From Balneolaceae bacterium (GTDB lineage: Bacteria > Bacteroidota > Rhodothermia > Balneolales > Balneolaceae): 64,000 bases of DNA. The position numbers and the translations under genes were made by a program. Location of the stretch: contig VEMX01000035.1 in NCBI GenBank assembly GCA_009711805.1, forward strand, positions 1-64,000, written 5' to 3'. The notes beneath the pieces were generated by a model. That model worked only from the letters and a program-made list of their open reading frames with translations. It ran no database searches and had not been told where the DNA came from. Below, piece by piece: positions 35,922 to 45,495 of the stretch (positions within the stretch are counted from its first letter, which is position 1; every line of letters starts with the position of its first letter).

Positions 35922-37802
35922 ATGCCAACAGTTGTACCATTTGAAACACTTACCGAGCTTTTTAAGAATATAGCTCACAAGTATCAGGGAAAACAAAAAG
36001 CCGCTTTCCATTACAAGCCTTCTCCGGATGTAGAGTATACTCCTATTTATTGGGACCAGGTGATAGACGATGTGTACTCAATAGCTGCTTACCTTATGGA
36101 AAAGGGGATTGAACGCGGTGATCGGGTTGGCATTCTGAGTGAAAACAGATACGAATGGGCCGCCGTTGATTTGGCTATACAGCTTATCGGCGGGATTAAT
36201 GTGTCTCTGTATACCACTTTGCCGCCGGGACAATGTGAATATATTCTGCAGGATTCGGGAGCAAAATTGTTTTTTGTATCCACTACTATTCAGCTTAAAA
36301 AAGCTGTACAGGTTTTTGACAACTGTGATGAACTGGAAGAAGTGATTGCGTTCGACAGGCCAAGACTGGAAGAACTGCTTGATAATAACTATGTGAGAAT
36401 GTTTGATGAGATACTTACAGAAGGGGGTAAACATCAGGAGGAAGACCGGGAGCAAATTAAAAAACAGAGCCTGACGGTAAAACCCGAAGAAGTTGCTACC
36501 CTGATTTATACTTCGGGAACAACCGGAAAGCCCAAAGGAGCTATGCTTACTCACCATAATATTGTTAGTAATGTAAAAGCTGCCACTCAACATATTTACT
36601 GGGATGAAAATGACCGGCTGCTTTCCTTCTTACCACTGTGCCATTCTTTTGAACGAACGGCCGGCTATTATGCCATGATATCCAGCGGAGTGGAGGTATA
36701 CTATGCCGAGAGTGTAGATACCGTTTCAAAGAATATGCCGGAAGCAAAACCCACTATTATGATTAGCGTTCCCCGGTTATTTGAGAAGATGTATAACCTG
36801 ATTGTAAAAAGTGTAGAAGAAGGAAGTGACACTAAGAAGGCTATTTTTGATTGGGCCGTGGAAACCGGACGGAAATACGCCGGAGGTAAGCGTGGACTGA
36901 TTAGCCTGCAAAAGAAAATAGCGGATAAACTTGTATTTGATAAACTGAAGCAGCGTACGGGTGGGCATGTACGTCTGTTCGTGTCGGGCGGGGCTGCACT
37001 TCCTCCCGAAATTGATACTTTTTTTAAATGTGCTGGAATGAGCATTCTACAGGGTTATGGACTCACAGAAACCTCTCCTGTAATGGCAGCTAATCAACCC
37101 GGCAAGGAAAAAGTGGGAGCTGTGGGAACGGTGATTCCCGGAGTAACCGTAGGCATACAAAGCCTGGAAAATGGAGAAGTGCTGGCCCAGTTAAGTGGAG
37201 AGGATTATCCTTCAGATACATCTTGTGAGGCTGGGGAGATTCTCTGTAAAGGTCCAAATGTGATGAAAGGATATTGGAATAATGAAAAAGCCACCCGTGA
37301 AATGATAGACGGTGATGGCTGGCTGCATACCGGAGATGTCGGTAGGTTTGACGAAGGTTATCTCAAAATTACAGATCGTATTAAACATATGATTGTAAAT
37401 GCAGGCGGCAAGAATATTTATCCCGGTCCTATTGAAGATCTTTTCAAAACCAGCAAATGGATAGACCAGATTGTGGTGGTAGGAGAGGCCCAAAATTATA
37501 TGGCGGCTATCATTGTTCCGGATTTTGAAGTGATTGAACAATATGCCCGCGGGGAAGGGGAAGAATTTTCTTCCAATGAAGATTTAATTGAATTGGATGT
37601 TGTGAAGGAAGTCTACCAAAAAGAAATACGTGGCTTTTCCAGAGATTTGGCTTCTCACGAGAAAATCCGGGATTTCAGGCTGGTCCCCAACGAGTTTACG
37701 GTAGAAACTGGAGAAATTACGCCTACCCTGAAAGTGAAGCGGCGAGTAATCGCAGATAAATACGGACACTTGATTGAAGATATATTCAAGGATGATAATT
37801 AG
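35922..37802 (+). CDS. long-chain fatty acid-CoA ligase (AMP-forming)
   Basis: A 626-residue ANL-superfamily enzyme. The P-loop-like A3 motif LIYTSGTTGKPKGAMLTHHN is near 195-214, YGLTETSP near 378, and the hinge segment KITDRIKHMIVNAGGKNIYP near 480-500. The C-terminal lysine region TPTLKVKRRV completes the fold. This length and the HSFERTAGYY block match the membrane-associated long-chain (FadD15/AasS-like) group. It activates fatty acids for beta-oxidation or lipid synthesis. No beta-oxidation gene lies nearby. Confidence 0.93.
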   Translation: MPTVVPFETLTELFKNIAHKYQGKQKAAFHYKPSPDVEYTPIYWDQVIDDVYSIAAYLMEKGIERGDRVGILSENRYEWAAVDLAIQLIGGINVSLYTTLPPGQCEYILQDSGAKLFFVSTTIQLKKAVQVFDNCDELEEVIAFDRPRLEELLDNNYVRMFDEILTEGGKHQEEDREQIKKQSLTVKPEEVATLIYTSGTTGKPKGAMLTHHNIVSNVKAATQHIYWDENDRLLSFLPLCHSFERTAGYYAMISSGVEVYYAESVDTVSKNMPEAKPTIMISVPRLFEKMYNLIVKSVEEGSDTKKAIFDWAVETGRKYAGGKRGLISLQKKIADKLVFDKLKQRTGGHVRLFVSGGAALPPEIDTFFKCAGMSILQGYGLTETSPVMAANQPGKEKVGAVGTVIPGVTVGIQSLENGEVLAQLSGEDYPSDTSCEAGEILCKGPNVMKGYWNNEKATREMIDGDGWLHTGDVGRFDEGYLKITDRIKHMIVNAGGKNIYPGPIEDLFKTSKWIDQIVVVGEAQNYMAAIIVPDFEVIEQYARGEGEEFSSNEDLIELDVVKEVYQKEIRGFSRDLASHEKIRDFRLVPNEFTVETGEITPTLKVKRRVIADKYGHLIEDIFKDDN

Positions 37803-37872
37803 TGAATAAAGGTGATTCCAATTATATCAACAGTGTTCGTAACGATCCATAAATCCATTAAAATTTTTCTAC

Positions 37873-38862
37873 ATGTCTTTGAAGCATGACCTGCTCATCC
37901 TGGGTTCTCAGAATGCAAAAACCGAAGACCAAAAACTTTCGCGTTCTGAAGTAAAACCGGTCCAGGTATTAACCAAGGCCGGGCAGCTGAAGCCAATTCA
38001 TTTTTTTAACGGATGGGGGGAAGTGGGAGTTAGTTCTATTGCCTGGCATTCACGCTATAAAGATGAGCTTTTCGTATCTGTGAATGATGAAATTCGCCGC
38101 CTGAATATATACACAAGGAATTACCAGGTGCTCCTTTTGGAATCTATAGGGGATATTCATGATATCTGCTTCATTGATGGCCTGCTGTGGATCTCGAATA
38201 CCGAGTATGATGAGGCCATTGCTTATGACCCGAGAAAAGAGGAAGAGGTTCGCCGCATCTCCCTGGACTCTTTTCGCATGGAACCGGAGGGCTTGGATGA
38301 GAACGAAGAGTATGAGAAAGTAAAAGATCGCTTTCACTGTAATCAGGTTTTTAAAAATTATGATGGTGATTTGTGCGTGCTTATCCATTCCATTAGTGGT
38401 TGGCAATTTTACCGGGTTATTTTCGAGATGTTGGTTAAGAAACAGGGAGATGGCGGAGTAATTAACCTGGATACAGGTGAGGTAAAACAGCTTCGGTTGC
38501 AGAGTCCGCATTCGGTGCGTCTGGTTAATAACGAATACTGGGTTCAGGATAGCGGGGATTTGTCGACCAAAATATACAGCCGAAGTTGGGAGCATATCGA
38601 TACAATTAAAACCGGGGGCTTTGGCCGTGGCTACGACTGTGACGAAGGGGAGGATATAGCCTATACCGGTTTATCTGCTACCCGGAAACGGTACCTTAAA
38701 ATCATTCCAACGTTAGATCATTTGGCAAACCGCATTTTTGTGTCTGAGATAAAATCCCGCAAAAAAATAGATGAAATTCCACTTTTACATATAGAACAAG
38801 TCGACAATGTGCATATACTTGATGAACAACTTCGACATGCTCTCAATTGCCTGTCTGATTAA
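37873..38862 (+). CDS. DUF4915-like propeller protein
   Basis: A 329-residue cytoplasmic protein without a signal peptide. WHSRYKDELFVSVNDEIRRL, GDIHDICFIDGLLWISNTEYD and NNEYWVQDSGDLSTKIYSRSW give a propeller-like repetition close to the DUF4915/TIGR03032 type of protein, often found near glycosylation genes. No enzymatic residue is recognisable. It lies between an acyl-CoA ligase and, on the opposite strand, a GT2 glycosyltransferase; a link to glycan or lipid modification is possible only by context. Confidence 0.65.
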   Translation: MSLKHDLLILGSQNAKTEDQKLSRSEVKPVQVLTKAGQLKPIHFFNGWGEVGVSSIAWHSRYKDELFVSVNDEIRRLNIYTRNYQVLLLESIGDIHDICFIDGLLWISNTEYDEAIAYDPRKEEEVRRISLDSFRMEPEGLDENEEYEKVKDRFHCNQVFKNYDGDLCVLIHSISGWQFYRVIFEMLVKKQGDGGVINLDTGEVKQLRLQSPHSVRLVNNEYWVQDSGDLSTKIYSRSWEHIDTIKTGGFGRGYDCDEGEDIAYTGLSATRKRYLKIIPTLDHLANRIFVSEIKSRKKIDEIPLLHIEQVDNVHILDEQLRHALNCLSD

Positions 38863-38910
38863 TCAAAGAATTCCTCTCCGGCTTTGCCTCGGGGTGGTTT
38901 ATTGATAAGA

Positions 38911-39930
38911 TCAGGGCATTAATTCCTGAAAAGTTTTTCTGCTTCTGAGAAAATAACGGAATACAACATTTGTGTTGACCATGGTTTCAGGGTTGCCATC
39001 TTGTGTTCTGTTTTTTAAGAGTTGTTTCCTCTTTTTGTGAATAGATGGCAGGTGTTTAAGGAAAAACATATGTGCCTTAAAGATGGCCTTATATTCTCCT
39101 GTATTCGTAGAAATCAGAGCTTTTTTGGCCGCAATAATATCAAGAGCAAAACGAACCGGAAAGCGGGTAAAGAGACTGGAGGTAGAATAGTTTTTCCATA
39201 ACATTGCCAGGCTGTTTCTGAAATTATAGTAGACTTTGCGGGGATCTCCCATGGCCAGAGACCCGCCTCCAAGATGATATACTACACTCTCCGGGGCATA
39301 TGAAATGGTATATCCCAAATTTTGTATGCGCCAGCATAAGTCAATTTCTTCCATGTGGAATTCGAAATCTTCATCGAACCCCCCGGTTTCTATAAAAAGG
39401 TTTTTTCGGATAGCCAGAGCGGCACCACTGGCCCAAAAGATATCTATCGAAGTGTCATATTGTCCGTGATCTTTTTCCAGGGTGTCAAACATTCTTCCCC
39501 GGCAAAAAGTATATCCGTATTTATCTATGAAACCGCCGGCGGCCCCTGCATATTCAAAAAACTCTGGTTCATTGTAGGCCCTCATTTTGGGTTGTACGGC
39601 AGCTACCTGCTCATCTTCAAAAGCTTTATTAATACCATGCAGCCAGTTTGGGGTTACTTCAACGTCATTATTGAGAAAAAGAAGGATCTCTTTTTCAGTA
39701 AAGGGAACGGCTTTGTTATTTCCTCCGCAATAACCGTAATTCTGATCCAAAGCCGCAATTTTTATATTAGGATAATTTTTTTTCACCCACTTTTTTGTAC
39801 CATCCGAAGAAGCATTATCTGCAATTATTATTTCGTAGTTTGGATAATCGGTAGCTGCAACAGAAGGAAGGAATTTCTTAAGGTGATGAAGCCCGTTCCA
39901 GGTAACAATAATGATGCTGAATCCCTTCAA
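38911..39930 (-). CDS. family 2 glycosyltransferase
   Basis: A 339-residue GT2 enzyme with a GT-A fold. SIIIVTWNGLHHLKKFLPS opens the nucleotide-sugar domain, IIADNASSDGT (about 35-45) binds the nucleotide, and FLNNDVEV (about 85-92) provides the metal-binding DxD equivalent. EEIDLCWR is the acceptor-side acidic motif. It resembles rhamnosyltransferase-like enzymes that build cell-surface polysaccharide. Donor and acceptor are unknown. Confidence 0.92.
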   Translation of the reverse strand: MKGFSIIIVTWNGLHHLKKFLPSVAATDYPNYEIIIADNASSDGTKKWVKKNYPNIKIAALDQNYGYCGGNNKAVPFTEKEILLFLNNDVEVTPNWLHGINKAFEDEQVAAVQPKMRAYNEPEFFEYAGAAGGFIDKYGYTFCRGRMFDTLEKDHGQYDTSIDIFWASGAALAIRKNLFIETGGFDEDFEFHMEEIDLCWRIQNLGYTISYAPESVVYHLGGGSLAMGDPRKVYYNFRNSLAMLWKNYSTSSLFTRFPVRFALDIIAAKKALISTNTGEYKAIFKAHMFFLKHLPSIHKKRKQLLKNRTQDGNPETMVNTNVVFRYFLRSRKTFQELMP

Positions 39931-40045
39931 TGAAATTATATTTGAATTAAGTATGGTTATTAGACAAAATTAAATGGAAGAACGTTAGAAAAAGTGGTTA
40001 CTTCCAAGCTTTGTGACATTATTCAGTAAGGATGATACAAAAAGT

Positions 40046-40558
40046 ATGATCAAAATAGGGTTAATTTCCGATACACATAATTATCTGGATCCACAGGTCT
40101 CGGAGTATTTCGCTGACAGAGATGAAATATGGCATGCCGGGGATTTCGGAACCATTGCTATAGCAGAAGAACTGGAGCAGATAGCACCGGTGTTGGGAGT
40201 GTATGGAAATATAGACGGACAGGATATTCGCCAAACTTACCCGCTGCATCAGCGCTTTGAGCGAGAGGGATTGGATATTTGGATGACCCATATTGGTGGA
40301 ATTCCCGGCAGGTATTGCATTCCAATTCGGGAAGAAATGGAGGAAAATACTCCCGAACTTTTTATCTGCGGCCACTCACATATTCTCAAGATTGCACGGG
40401 ATCAGAAAATGGACAAAATGTTGTATATGAATCCCGGTGCGGCCGGCAAACAGGGCTTCCAGGTATATCGTACTATTGTACGTTTCGAAATTGACCAGGG
40501 GAAATTACATAACGTAGAAGTTATAAATCTTGGGATTACAGGTGAGAATAAGGAGTAA
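40046..40558 (+). CDS. YfcE/MJ0936-type metallophosphodiesterase
   Basis: A 170-residue calcineurin-like phosphoesterase. Metal ligands are visible in order: Asp8/His10 in ISDTHNY, Asp in HAGDFG, Asn in VYGNID, His in MTHIGG and GHSH in FICGHSHIL. NPGAAGKQGF is typical of the YfcE/MJ0936 family. The ATG at 40046 (MIKIGLISDTH) is preferred over an upstream in-frame start at 40013 because the fold begins there. It converges, end to end, with the phytoene-desaturase-like gene. Confidence 0.92.
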   Translation: MIKIGLISDTHNYLDPQVSEYFADRDEIWHAGDFGTIAIAEELEQIAPVLGVYGNIDGQDIRQTYPLHQRFEREGLDIWMTHIGGIPGRYCIPIREEMEENTPELFICGHSHILKIARDQKMDKMLYMNPGAAGKQGFQVYRTIVRFEIDQGKLHNVEVINLGITGENKE

Positions 40559-42028
40559 TTATTCGTATCGTTCAATAAGAGATGCTGCATTGAAAGCCGA
40601 TTGAATAACCAGTGGGATGCCTCCTCCCGGATGTGTTGACCCTCCAACAAAATAAAGCCCCTTAATCTCTCTCGATTTATTTCTGGGACGCACAAAAGCC
40701 GAAAAGGTACTATTCGATGAAGTCCCGTAAATACTCCCTTTATTCGATCGGTATTTGTGATAGAAATCCTTTGGACTAATGCTGTCTCTGAATATGATAT
40801 GATTTGACAGATCATCCAGTCCTCTTTTTTCCAATTCTTCTATCACTTTATCCCCGTATTGATGCTTTTGCTGGTCCCAGTGATGATGTTCAATGAGATA
40901 AGGTGCATTCACCAGAATGAAGAGATTTGAGTGTCCCTGAGGTGCATGTCCCTTATCCGTATGGGAGGTATTGGCAACATAAATAGTCGGATCGTCTGGC
41001 ATTACCTTTTCTTGAAATATCTGACGGAACTCCTCCTCGTAGTTACCAGAGAAAAAGATATTGTGATGGTTCAGTTGTTGGTAGCGGGTGTCAACTCCCA
41101 ATAACAGTACAAATCCTGAAGAGGAGGGTTCGGCAGCTTCTGCTTTTCTGTGTTGTTTTCTGCTGATGGAATCGGGTGGCAGCATGTGCCGGACGGTTTC
41201 TGAAAAATCACTGTTGGCAATTACCAGATCTGCATCCAAAGGGGTACCGTTCACTATTACACCTTCAACTTCATCATTATCAATTCGGATTTTATCAACC
41301 TTGCTGTTGAATTTAAATTCTACTCCGGATCTCTTCGCCAGTTCATGCAAACACTCCGTTATTTTATATAATCCTCCTTTTACATAATAGCCCCCCTGGT
41401 TGATTTCAACGTGGGGAATTACATTCAACGTAGCTGGTGCCAGGTAGGGAGACGAACCGTTGTAGGTTGTAAAGCGTTTAAAAAACTTCCGTAGATATGA
41501 GGAAGAAAAATACTGATCAACTTTGTTGCTTACGGTTGCAAAGGCATCAATCCCAAAGAAATCCCAAAGGTTGAGGTTCCCAAAATCTTTTAAGCTATAA
41601 AGTGGGTTAAAGATAAAAGCATCCGCAGTTTTGTTATACAGTGATTCAGCATAATCCAGGAATTTGATGTATGCTTCGGCATCTTCCGGGGCTATTCGGT
41701 TAATTTCTTTGAGGGCTTGTTCTCTGTTGATGTAACTATTGAATACGGTACCATCGGGATAAAAGTACTTGCATAAGGGATCCGGTTCTATAAGTTTGAG
41801 GTGTTCTTCAACTTCTTCCCCGCATTGCTGGAATAATTGTTTGAGGATGAAGGGCATGGTAAGCAAGCTGGGCCCGGTATCGAAGCGATAGCCCTTTTCG
41901 CTCATCAGGTTCATCTTTCCGCCAGGCTGTTTGTTTTGTTCGATAAGTTGTACCTGGTGCCCCTTGTTGGCCATTATACAGGCTGCCGACAAGCCGCCGA
42001 TTCCAGCACCAATTACAATAACTCGCAT
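40559..42028 (-). CDS. phytoene desaturase family FAD-dependent oxidoreductase
   Basis: A 489-residue flavoprotein from the ATG at 42028. The dinucleotide-binding GAGIGGLSAA at 7-16, LIEQNKQPGGKMNLM and RFDTGPSLLTMP are characteristic of CrtI/CrtN/CrtD carotenoid desaturases. The C-terminal YFVGGSTHPGGGIPLVIQSA is the conserved FAD/substrate motif of this group. It would desaturate or isomerise a polyprenyl or carotenoid chain. No phytoene synthase or other crt gene is nearby. It is instead the last gene of a cluster with HAD, APH-like and glutamine-synthetase-like genes, so a non-carotenoid substrate is possible. Confidence 0.88.
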   Translation of the reverse strand: MRVIVIGAGIGGLSAACIMANKGHQVQLIEQNKQPGGKMNLMSEKGYRFDTGPSLLTMPFILKQLFQQCGEEVEEHLKLIEPDPLCKYFYPDGTVFNSYINREQALKEINRIAPEDAEAYIKFLDYAESLYNKTADAFIFNPLYSLKDFGNLNLWDFFGIDAFATVSNKVDQYFSSSYLRKFFKRFTTYNGSSPYLAPATLNVIPHVEINQGGYYVKGGLYKITECLHELAKRSGVEFKFNSKVDKIRIDNDEVEGVIVNGTPLDADLVIANSDFSETVRHMLPPDSISRKQHRKAEAAEPSSSGFVLLLGVDTRYQQLNHHNIFFSGNYEEEFRQIFQEKVMPDDPTIYVANTSHTDKGHAPQGHSNLFILVNAPYLIEHHHWDQQKHQYGDKVIEELEKRGLDDLSNHIIFRDSISPKDFYHKYRSNKGSIYGTSSNSTFSAFVRPRNKSREIKGLYFVGGSTHPGGGIPLVIQSAFNAASLIERYE

Positions 42029-42042
42029 ACACAGTACCTGGG

Positions 42043-42888
42043 TTAGGTTACAATAGATTCGCTGATATAATCCGGAATAATACCCGTAGAATTGATCCAA
42101 AGGTCTGTTTTCTCGCGGCGGGTATTTCCGGAAAGGACCAGCATGGTTTTTAAACCAAACTTATTGCCGCCAAGGATATCGGTTGTCAGGGTATCGCCAA
42201 CCATTAGGATTTCGTCGCGTTTGTATGATCCGGACTCATTAATATGGTCAAAGGCGTATACAAACATTTGCGAGTCGGGTTTACCAAAGTGGATGAATTT
42301 TCGTTTCAGCATATCTTCTACCAGCTTTGCCAGGGCCCCGGTAGCTATAGAAACATCACTTTTTGAAACCGGGTAGTATCGATCTGAGTTGGCTACGATA
42401 ACCGGCATATTTTTTCTTCTGAGAAGGTTCACCGTCTTATTGAGGTCATCATTCCAGTTAAAGCCTTCATCATCCAGAAACACAAAGGCAGAAATATCAT
42501 CAACATCCTCAAGATCAATTTCCCGGACGGGAATATGCTCGAGTCCTGATTCGAGGATATAATCAGCGGAATTATCAGTGCCAAGGTACGCGATTTTGCC
42601 ATCCTTGATTTTGAGATCCAGAAACTGTTTAGCCAGCATTCCGGAGGTGATAATCTCTTCTTTATCTAAACCGTGGAGCCCCAGCTTCTCGAAAACCATA
42701 ACCTGCTGTTCTCTGCTGCGGGAAGCATCATTGGTTAGCACCCGGAGGGTAAGACCTTGTTCCCGAATAAAATGAAGGGTTTCATTCACCCCTTCAATTA
42801 AGCCGTTGTGATTTTTTAATACTCCATAGGAATCCAGAAATACAACGTTAAACTGTTTTACGATGGTGGAAAAATTGCTTTCGATCAT
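42043..42888 (-). CDS. HAD-superfamily (IIA, NagD-like) hydrolase
   Basis: A 281-residue HAD protein. Motif I is VVFLDSYGVLKN, with nucleophile Asp19 and Tyr21 at the place of the usual acid/base Asp, as in some NagD-related subgroups that read DxWGV. Motif II is RVLTNDASRS, and the cap region is followed by HFGKPDSQMF with the conserved Lys. MVGDTLTTDILGG is motif IV. It probably hydrolyses a small phosphorylated metabolite. It lies 12 bp from the phosphotransferase-like gene, pairing a kinase-like and a phosphatase-like gene. Confidence 0.88.
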   Translation of the reverse strand: MIESNFSTIVKQFNVVFLDSYGVLKNHNGLIEGVNETLHFIREQGLTLRVLTNDASRSREQQVMVFEKLGLHGLDKEEIITSGMLAKQFLDLKIKDGKIAYLGTDNSADYILESGLEHIPVREIDLEDVDDISAFVFLDDEGFNWNDDLNKTVNLLRRKNMPVIVANSDRYYPVSKSDVSIATGALAKLVEDMLKRKFIHFGKPDSQMFVYAFDHINESGSYKRDEILMVGDTLTTDILGGNKFGLKTMLVLSGNTRREKTDLWINSTGIIPDYISESIVT

Positions 42889-42900
42889 GAATACTAATCA

Positions 42901-43944
42901 TCAGAGGTTAAGAGCCTGAAGCAGTGGCTCGGCATTGAATTTGTCGTCAATTGAGGGTAAATGCATTTCATATGCTTCCTGTTGTAGCTTAATGGCAAAT
43001 ATTTCGTGGAAAAAATACCGCCCGTATTTGATTACATAATTCAGAATAAAAAAGCGATACACTTCTTGCAGGAAAAGCACTTCAGTTTTTGTAAGAGGGA
43101 ATTCTTTATGATAGGCCTTCAGAAAAAGAATAAACCGGTCTTCCATAAGCGGATCTATATTGTAGGTGAAAATAGTTTTATCGCCTACCGAGGAAACCAC
43201 ACGGCTTAAGAAATAGAAATCCATGGTCCTTGAACTCATCCGGAACCAGTCGTAATCCCAGCGGGAGTACAAGCTGAAATCTTCGGTTACTGTGAAGTTG
43301 CCAATGTTCCAATCTACGAAAACAGGGATGACCTCAAGATCCCAGGCATTAATGGCATGTGTATTTTCTTTAAATCTTCGGCACTGTTCTTTGATAAGAT
43401 CCAGATGCATTCGGTATTCATGCCGGCCATGGTCGGTTTCAAGCTGTTCCAGCAGATCGTCAATATCAACTTCCATGGTTTTGGAGGAAGGGGGCAGCGT
43501 ATTGCGAATACCGTAACAGGCTTTATGGAAACGGGCAAATTCGGTACCCAGTCGTTTAATTTGCTCTTCATTTAACCTTCGCGGGAGCCTGTTTTTATTT
43601 TCAACCGGACGATAAAACACAACCCAGGCATCAATAATCTCCGACTCGTAGCGGTATACAAACAGGTTGTTTCCTTTCATAAGCGAACACGCCAAAAAGT
43701 TCTCATAGGGAGAGGGAAGGTTATTCGACATGGAATTTATGATGGCATGATCTTCCACAAAATGTTCAAATTTACCAAAGTAGGAGAGTTTGGCAATGAT
43801 GGAATTACCAGTCGTGAATGTAATCCGGTACACATGATTGGTGGATACTTTGGCGCTGATGTCGGTAATATTGGCAATATCCCTGGAGCTGTCGTAGGCA
43901 TTCCAGGCTTCGGTTACAATCTCATTAAAATCAATTAAGGTCAT
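42901..43944 (-). CDS. APH-like phosphotransferase (small-molecule kinase)
   Basis: A 347-residue protein of the aminoglycoside phosphotransferase/choline kinase superfamily, considerably diverged. YRITFTTGNSIIAKLSYFGK matches the nucleotide lobe with the Lys in IIAKLS (52). VFVDWNIGNF supplies catalytic Asp211 and Asn216, without the usual preceding His, and RWDYDWFRMSS supplies the metal-binding Asp (230/232). The substrate is unknown. The gene lies 12 bp from both neighbours in a four-gene operon with a glutamine-synthetase-like ligase and an HAD phosphatase. Confidence 0.8.
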   Translation of the reverse strand: MTLIDFNEIVTEAWNAYDSSRDIANITDISAKVSTNHVYRITFTTGNSIIAKLSYFGKFEHFVEDHAIINSMSNNLPSPYENFLACSLMKGNNLFVYRYESEIIDAWVVFYRPVENKNRLPRRLNEEQIKRLGTEFARFHKACYGIRNTLPPSSKTMEVDIDDLLEQLETDHGRHEYRMHLDLIKEQCRRFKENTHAINAWDLEVIPVFVDWNIGNFTVTEDFSLYSRWDYDWFRMSSRTMDFYFLSRVVSSVGDKTIFTYNIDPLMEDRFILFLKAYHKEFPLTKTEVLFLQEVYRFFILNYVIKYGRYFFHEIFAIKLQQEAYEMHLPSIDDKFNAEPLLQALNL

Positions 43945-43956
43945 ATAGACGTCTGA

Positions 43957-45315
43957 TTAAATAATTTCAAAATACCGTTTTAATTCCCAATCAGTTACTT
44001 GTTTTGAAAACTGATTCCATTCCCATTCCCGGCTTCTCACAAAGTGCTGGGCAAAAGGAGCTCCAAATAATGCTTCGGGAATATCGGAAGTTTTCATCAT
44101 ATCTGTAGCTTCTTTAAGTGTAGCGGGAAGCTGTTCGGATGTTTTATTTTCATACTCATTTCCTTTTGTTTGAGGAGTCTGCAGGGGGAGCTTGTGTTTG
44201 ATTCCATAAAGCCCTGAAGCAAGACTGGCAGCCATGCTGAGGTATGGGTTGGCATCGGCTCCGGGAACGCGTGTCTCAAGCCTCATGGCCTGGTTATTGG
44301 TATTGATAATCCTGAGGGCGGTAGTTCGGTTTTCGACACCCCAGCTCTTTGTAGTGGATGCCCAGGAACCGGCTACAAATCGTTTGTAGCTGTTTACCGT
44401 AGGGGCGTACATAGGTAGTATATAGGGCAGGCAGTGTAACTGTCCGGCGAGGTAATGTTCCATCAATGTACTGATGTTATTTGCTTTACCACTCGCATAA
44501 AAAAGATTTTGCTCTTGGTTTTCATCCCATAAGCTTTGATGTATATGTCCGCTGCAACCCGGTAACTTTGTACTCCATTTCGCCATGAAGCTGGCCATGA
44601 TTTCATGTTTATTGGCAATTTCTTTTACCGAAGTTTTAAACAAAATGGCGCGATCGGCAGCTTCCAGAATATCAGTGTATTCAATTGAAGCTTCGTAGAC
44701 TCCGTCCCCGGTTTCTGTGTGCAGGCCTTCAAGGGGAATATCAAAATCACCCAAGAGGTCGAACAGTTCATTGAAATACTCATCGTTCTGGGACGATCGC
44801 AATACGGAATAGCCGAACATACCGGGGGTTAAGGGGCTGGGGCTGGCATAGTTTTTTTGTTTCAGTGATTGTGGTGTTTCCCGAAAGTTAAACCATTCAA
44901 ATTCGTTGGAGAAGAGGGGAGCATAGCCCAACTTGAGGCATTGGTCGCTGATGCGTTTTAGCAGGCTGCGTGGGCATACCTCCTTTAGTTTCTCTGATTT
45001 ACTGAAATCACCCAGGAAAAAAGGCAATTCCTGATTCCATGGTATAGTTCGGAATGTACGCAGATCTATAGTTGCCAGAGCATCGGGGTAGCCGGTATGC
45101 CAGCCTGTAACTTCAGAGTTATCGTATACCGCATCGTTCATATCCCAGCCAAATACTACATCACAAAAGCCTATGCTCTTATCCAGGGATTCCAGGAATT
45201 TAGTTCTGGATATCAATTTACCCCGTAACACACCATCCATATCAGTAAGAGCAAACTTTACCTTATTACAGTCTGTAGATGTAAGATAATCTATTACCTG
45301 TATTTTATTATTCAT
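43957..45315 (-). CDS. glutamine synthetase family ligase
   Basis: A 452-residue member of the GlnA superfamily. The N-terminal beta-grasp part (FALTDMDGVLRGKLIS, DMNDAVYDN) precedes the catalytic domain with SNEFEWF, ETGDGVYEASI and GCSGHIHQSLWD (about 253-264), the last being the H-x-H-x-S ATP-binding loop. FVAGSWASTTKSWGVENRTTALRI has the conserved Arg. The tyrosine-adenylation loop of true GlnA is not evident. The pattern resembles gamma-glutamylamide ligases of the PuuA/GlnA3 type. It heads a four-gene operon with a kinase, a phosphatase-like protein and a flavoprotein. Confidence 0.88.
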   Translation of the reverse strand: MNNKIQVIDYLTSTDCNKVKFALTDMDGVLRGKLISRTKFLESLDKSIGFCDVVFGWDMNDAVYDNSEVTGWHTGYPDALATIDLRTFRTIPWNQELPFFLGDFSKSEKLKEVCPRSLLKRISDQCLKLGYAPLFSNEFEWFNFRETPQSLKQKNYASPSPLTPGMFGYSVLRSSQNDEYFNELFDLLGDFDIPLEGLHTETGDGVYEASIEYTDILEAADRAILFKTSVKEIANKHEIMASFMAKWSTKLPGCSGHIHQSLWDENQEQNLFYASGKANNISTLMEHYLAGQLHCLPYILPMYAPTVNSYKRFVAGSWASTTKSWGVENRTTALRIINTNNQAMRLETRVPGADANPYLSMAASLASGLYGIKHKLPLQTPQTKGNEYENKTSEQLPATLKEATDMMKTSDIPEALFGAPFAQHFVRSREWEWNQFSKQVTDWELKRYFEII

Positions 45316-45495
45316 TGCAGGCTTTATTTATTTTTGAAATATAAATCTAAGGAAAGGAACGAAGAGATGAGAAGAAATTTATAGAAGACTTTGAAAAACT
45401 GGTTTTGCAAAGCTTTCTTGTAATTATTGTGAGATTTATAAGTTTTTGTAAATGATAGGATAAAAGTACGCTGTTATTGGTAAATTAGAGGCGTT

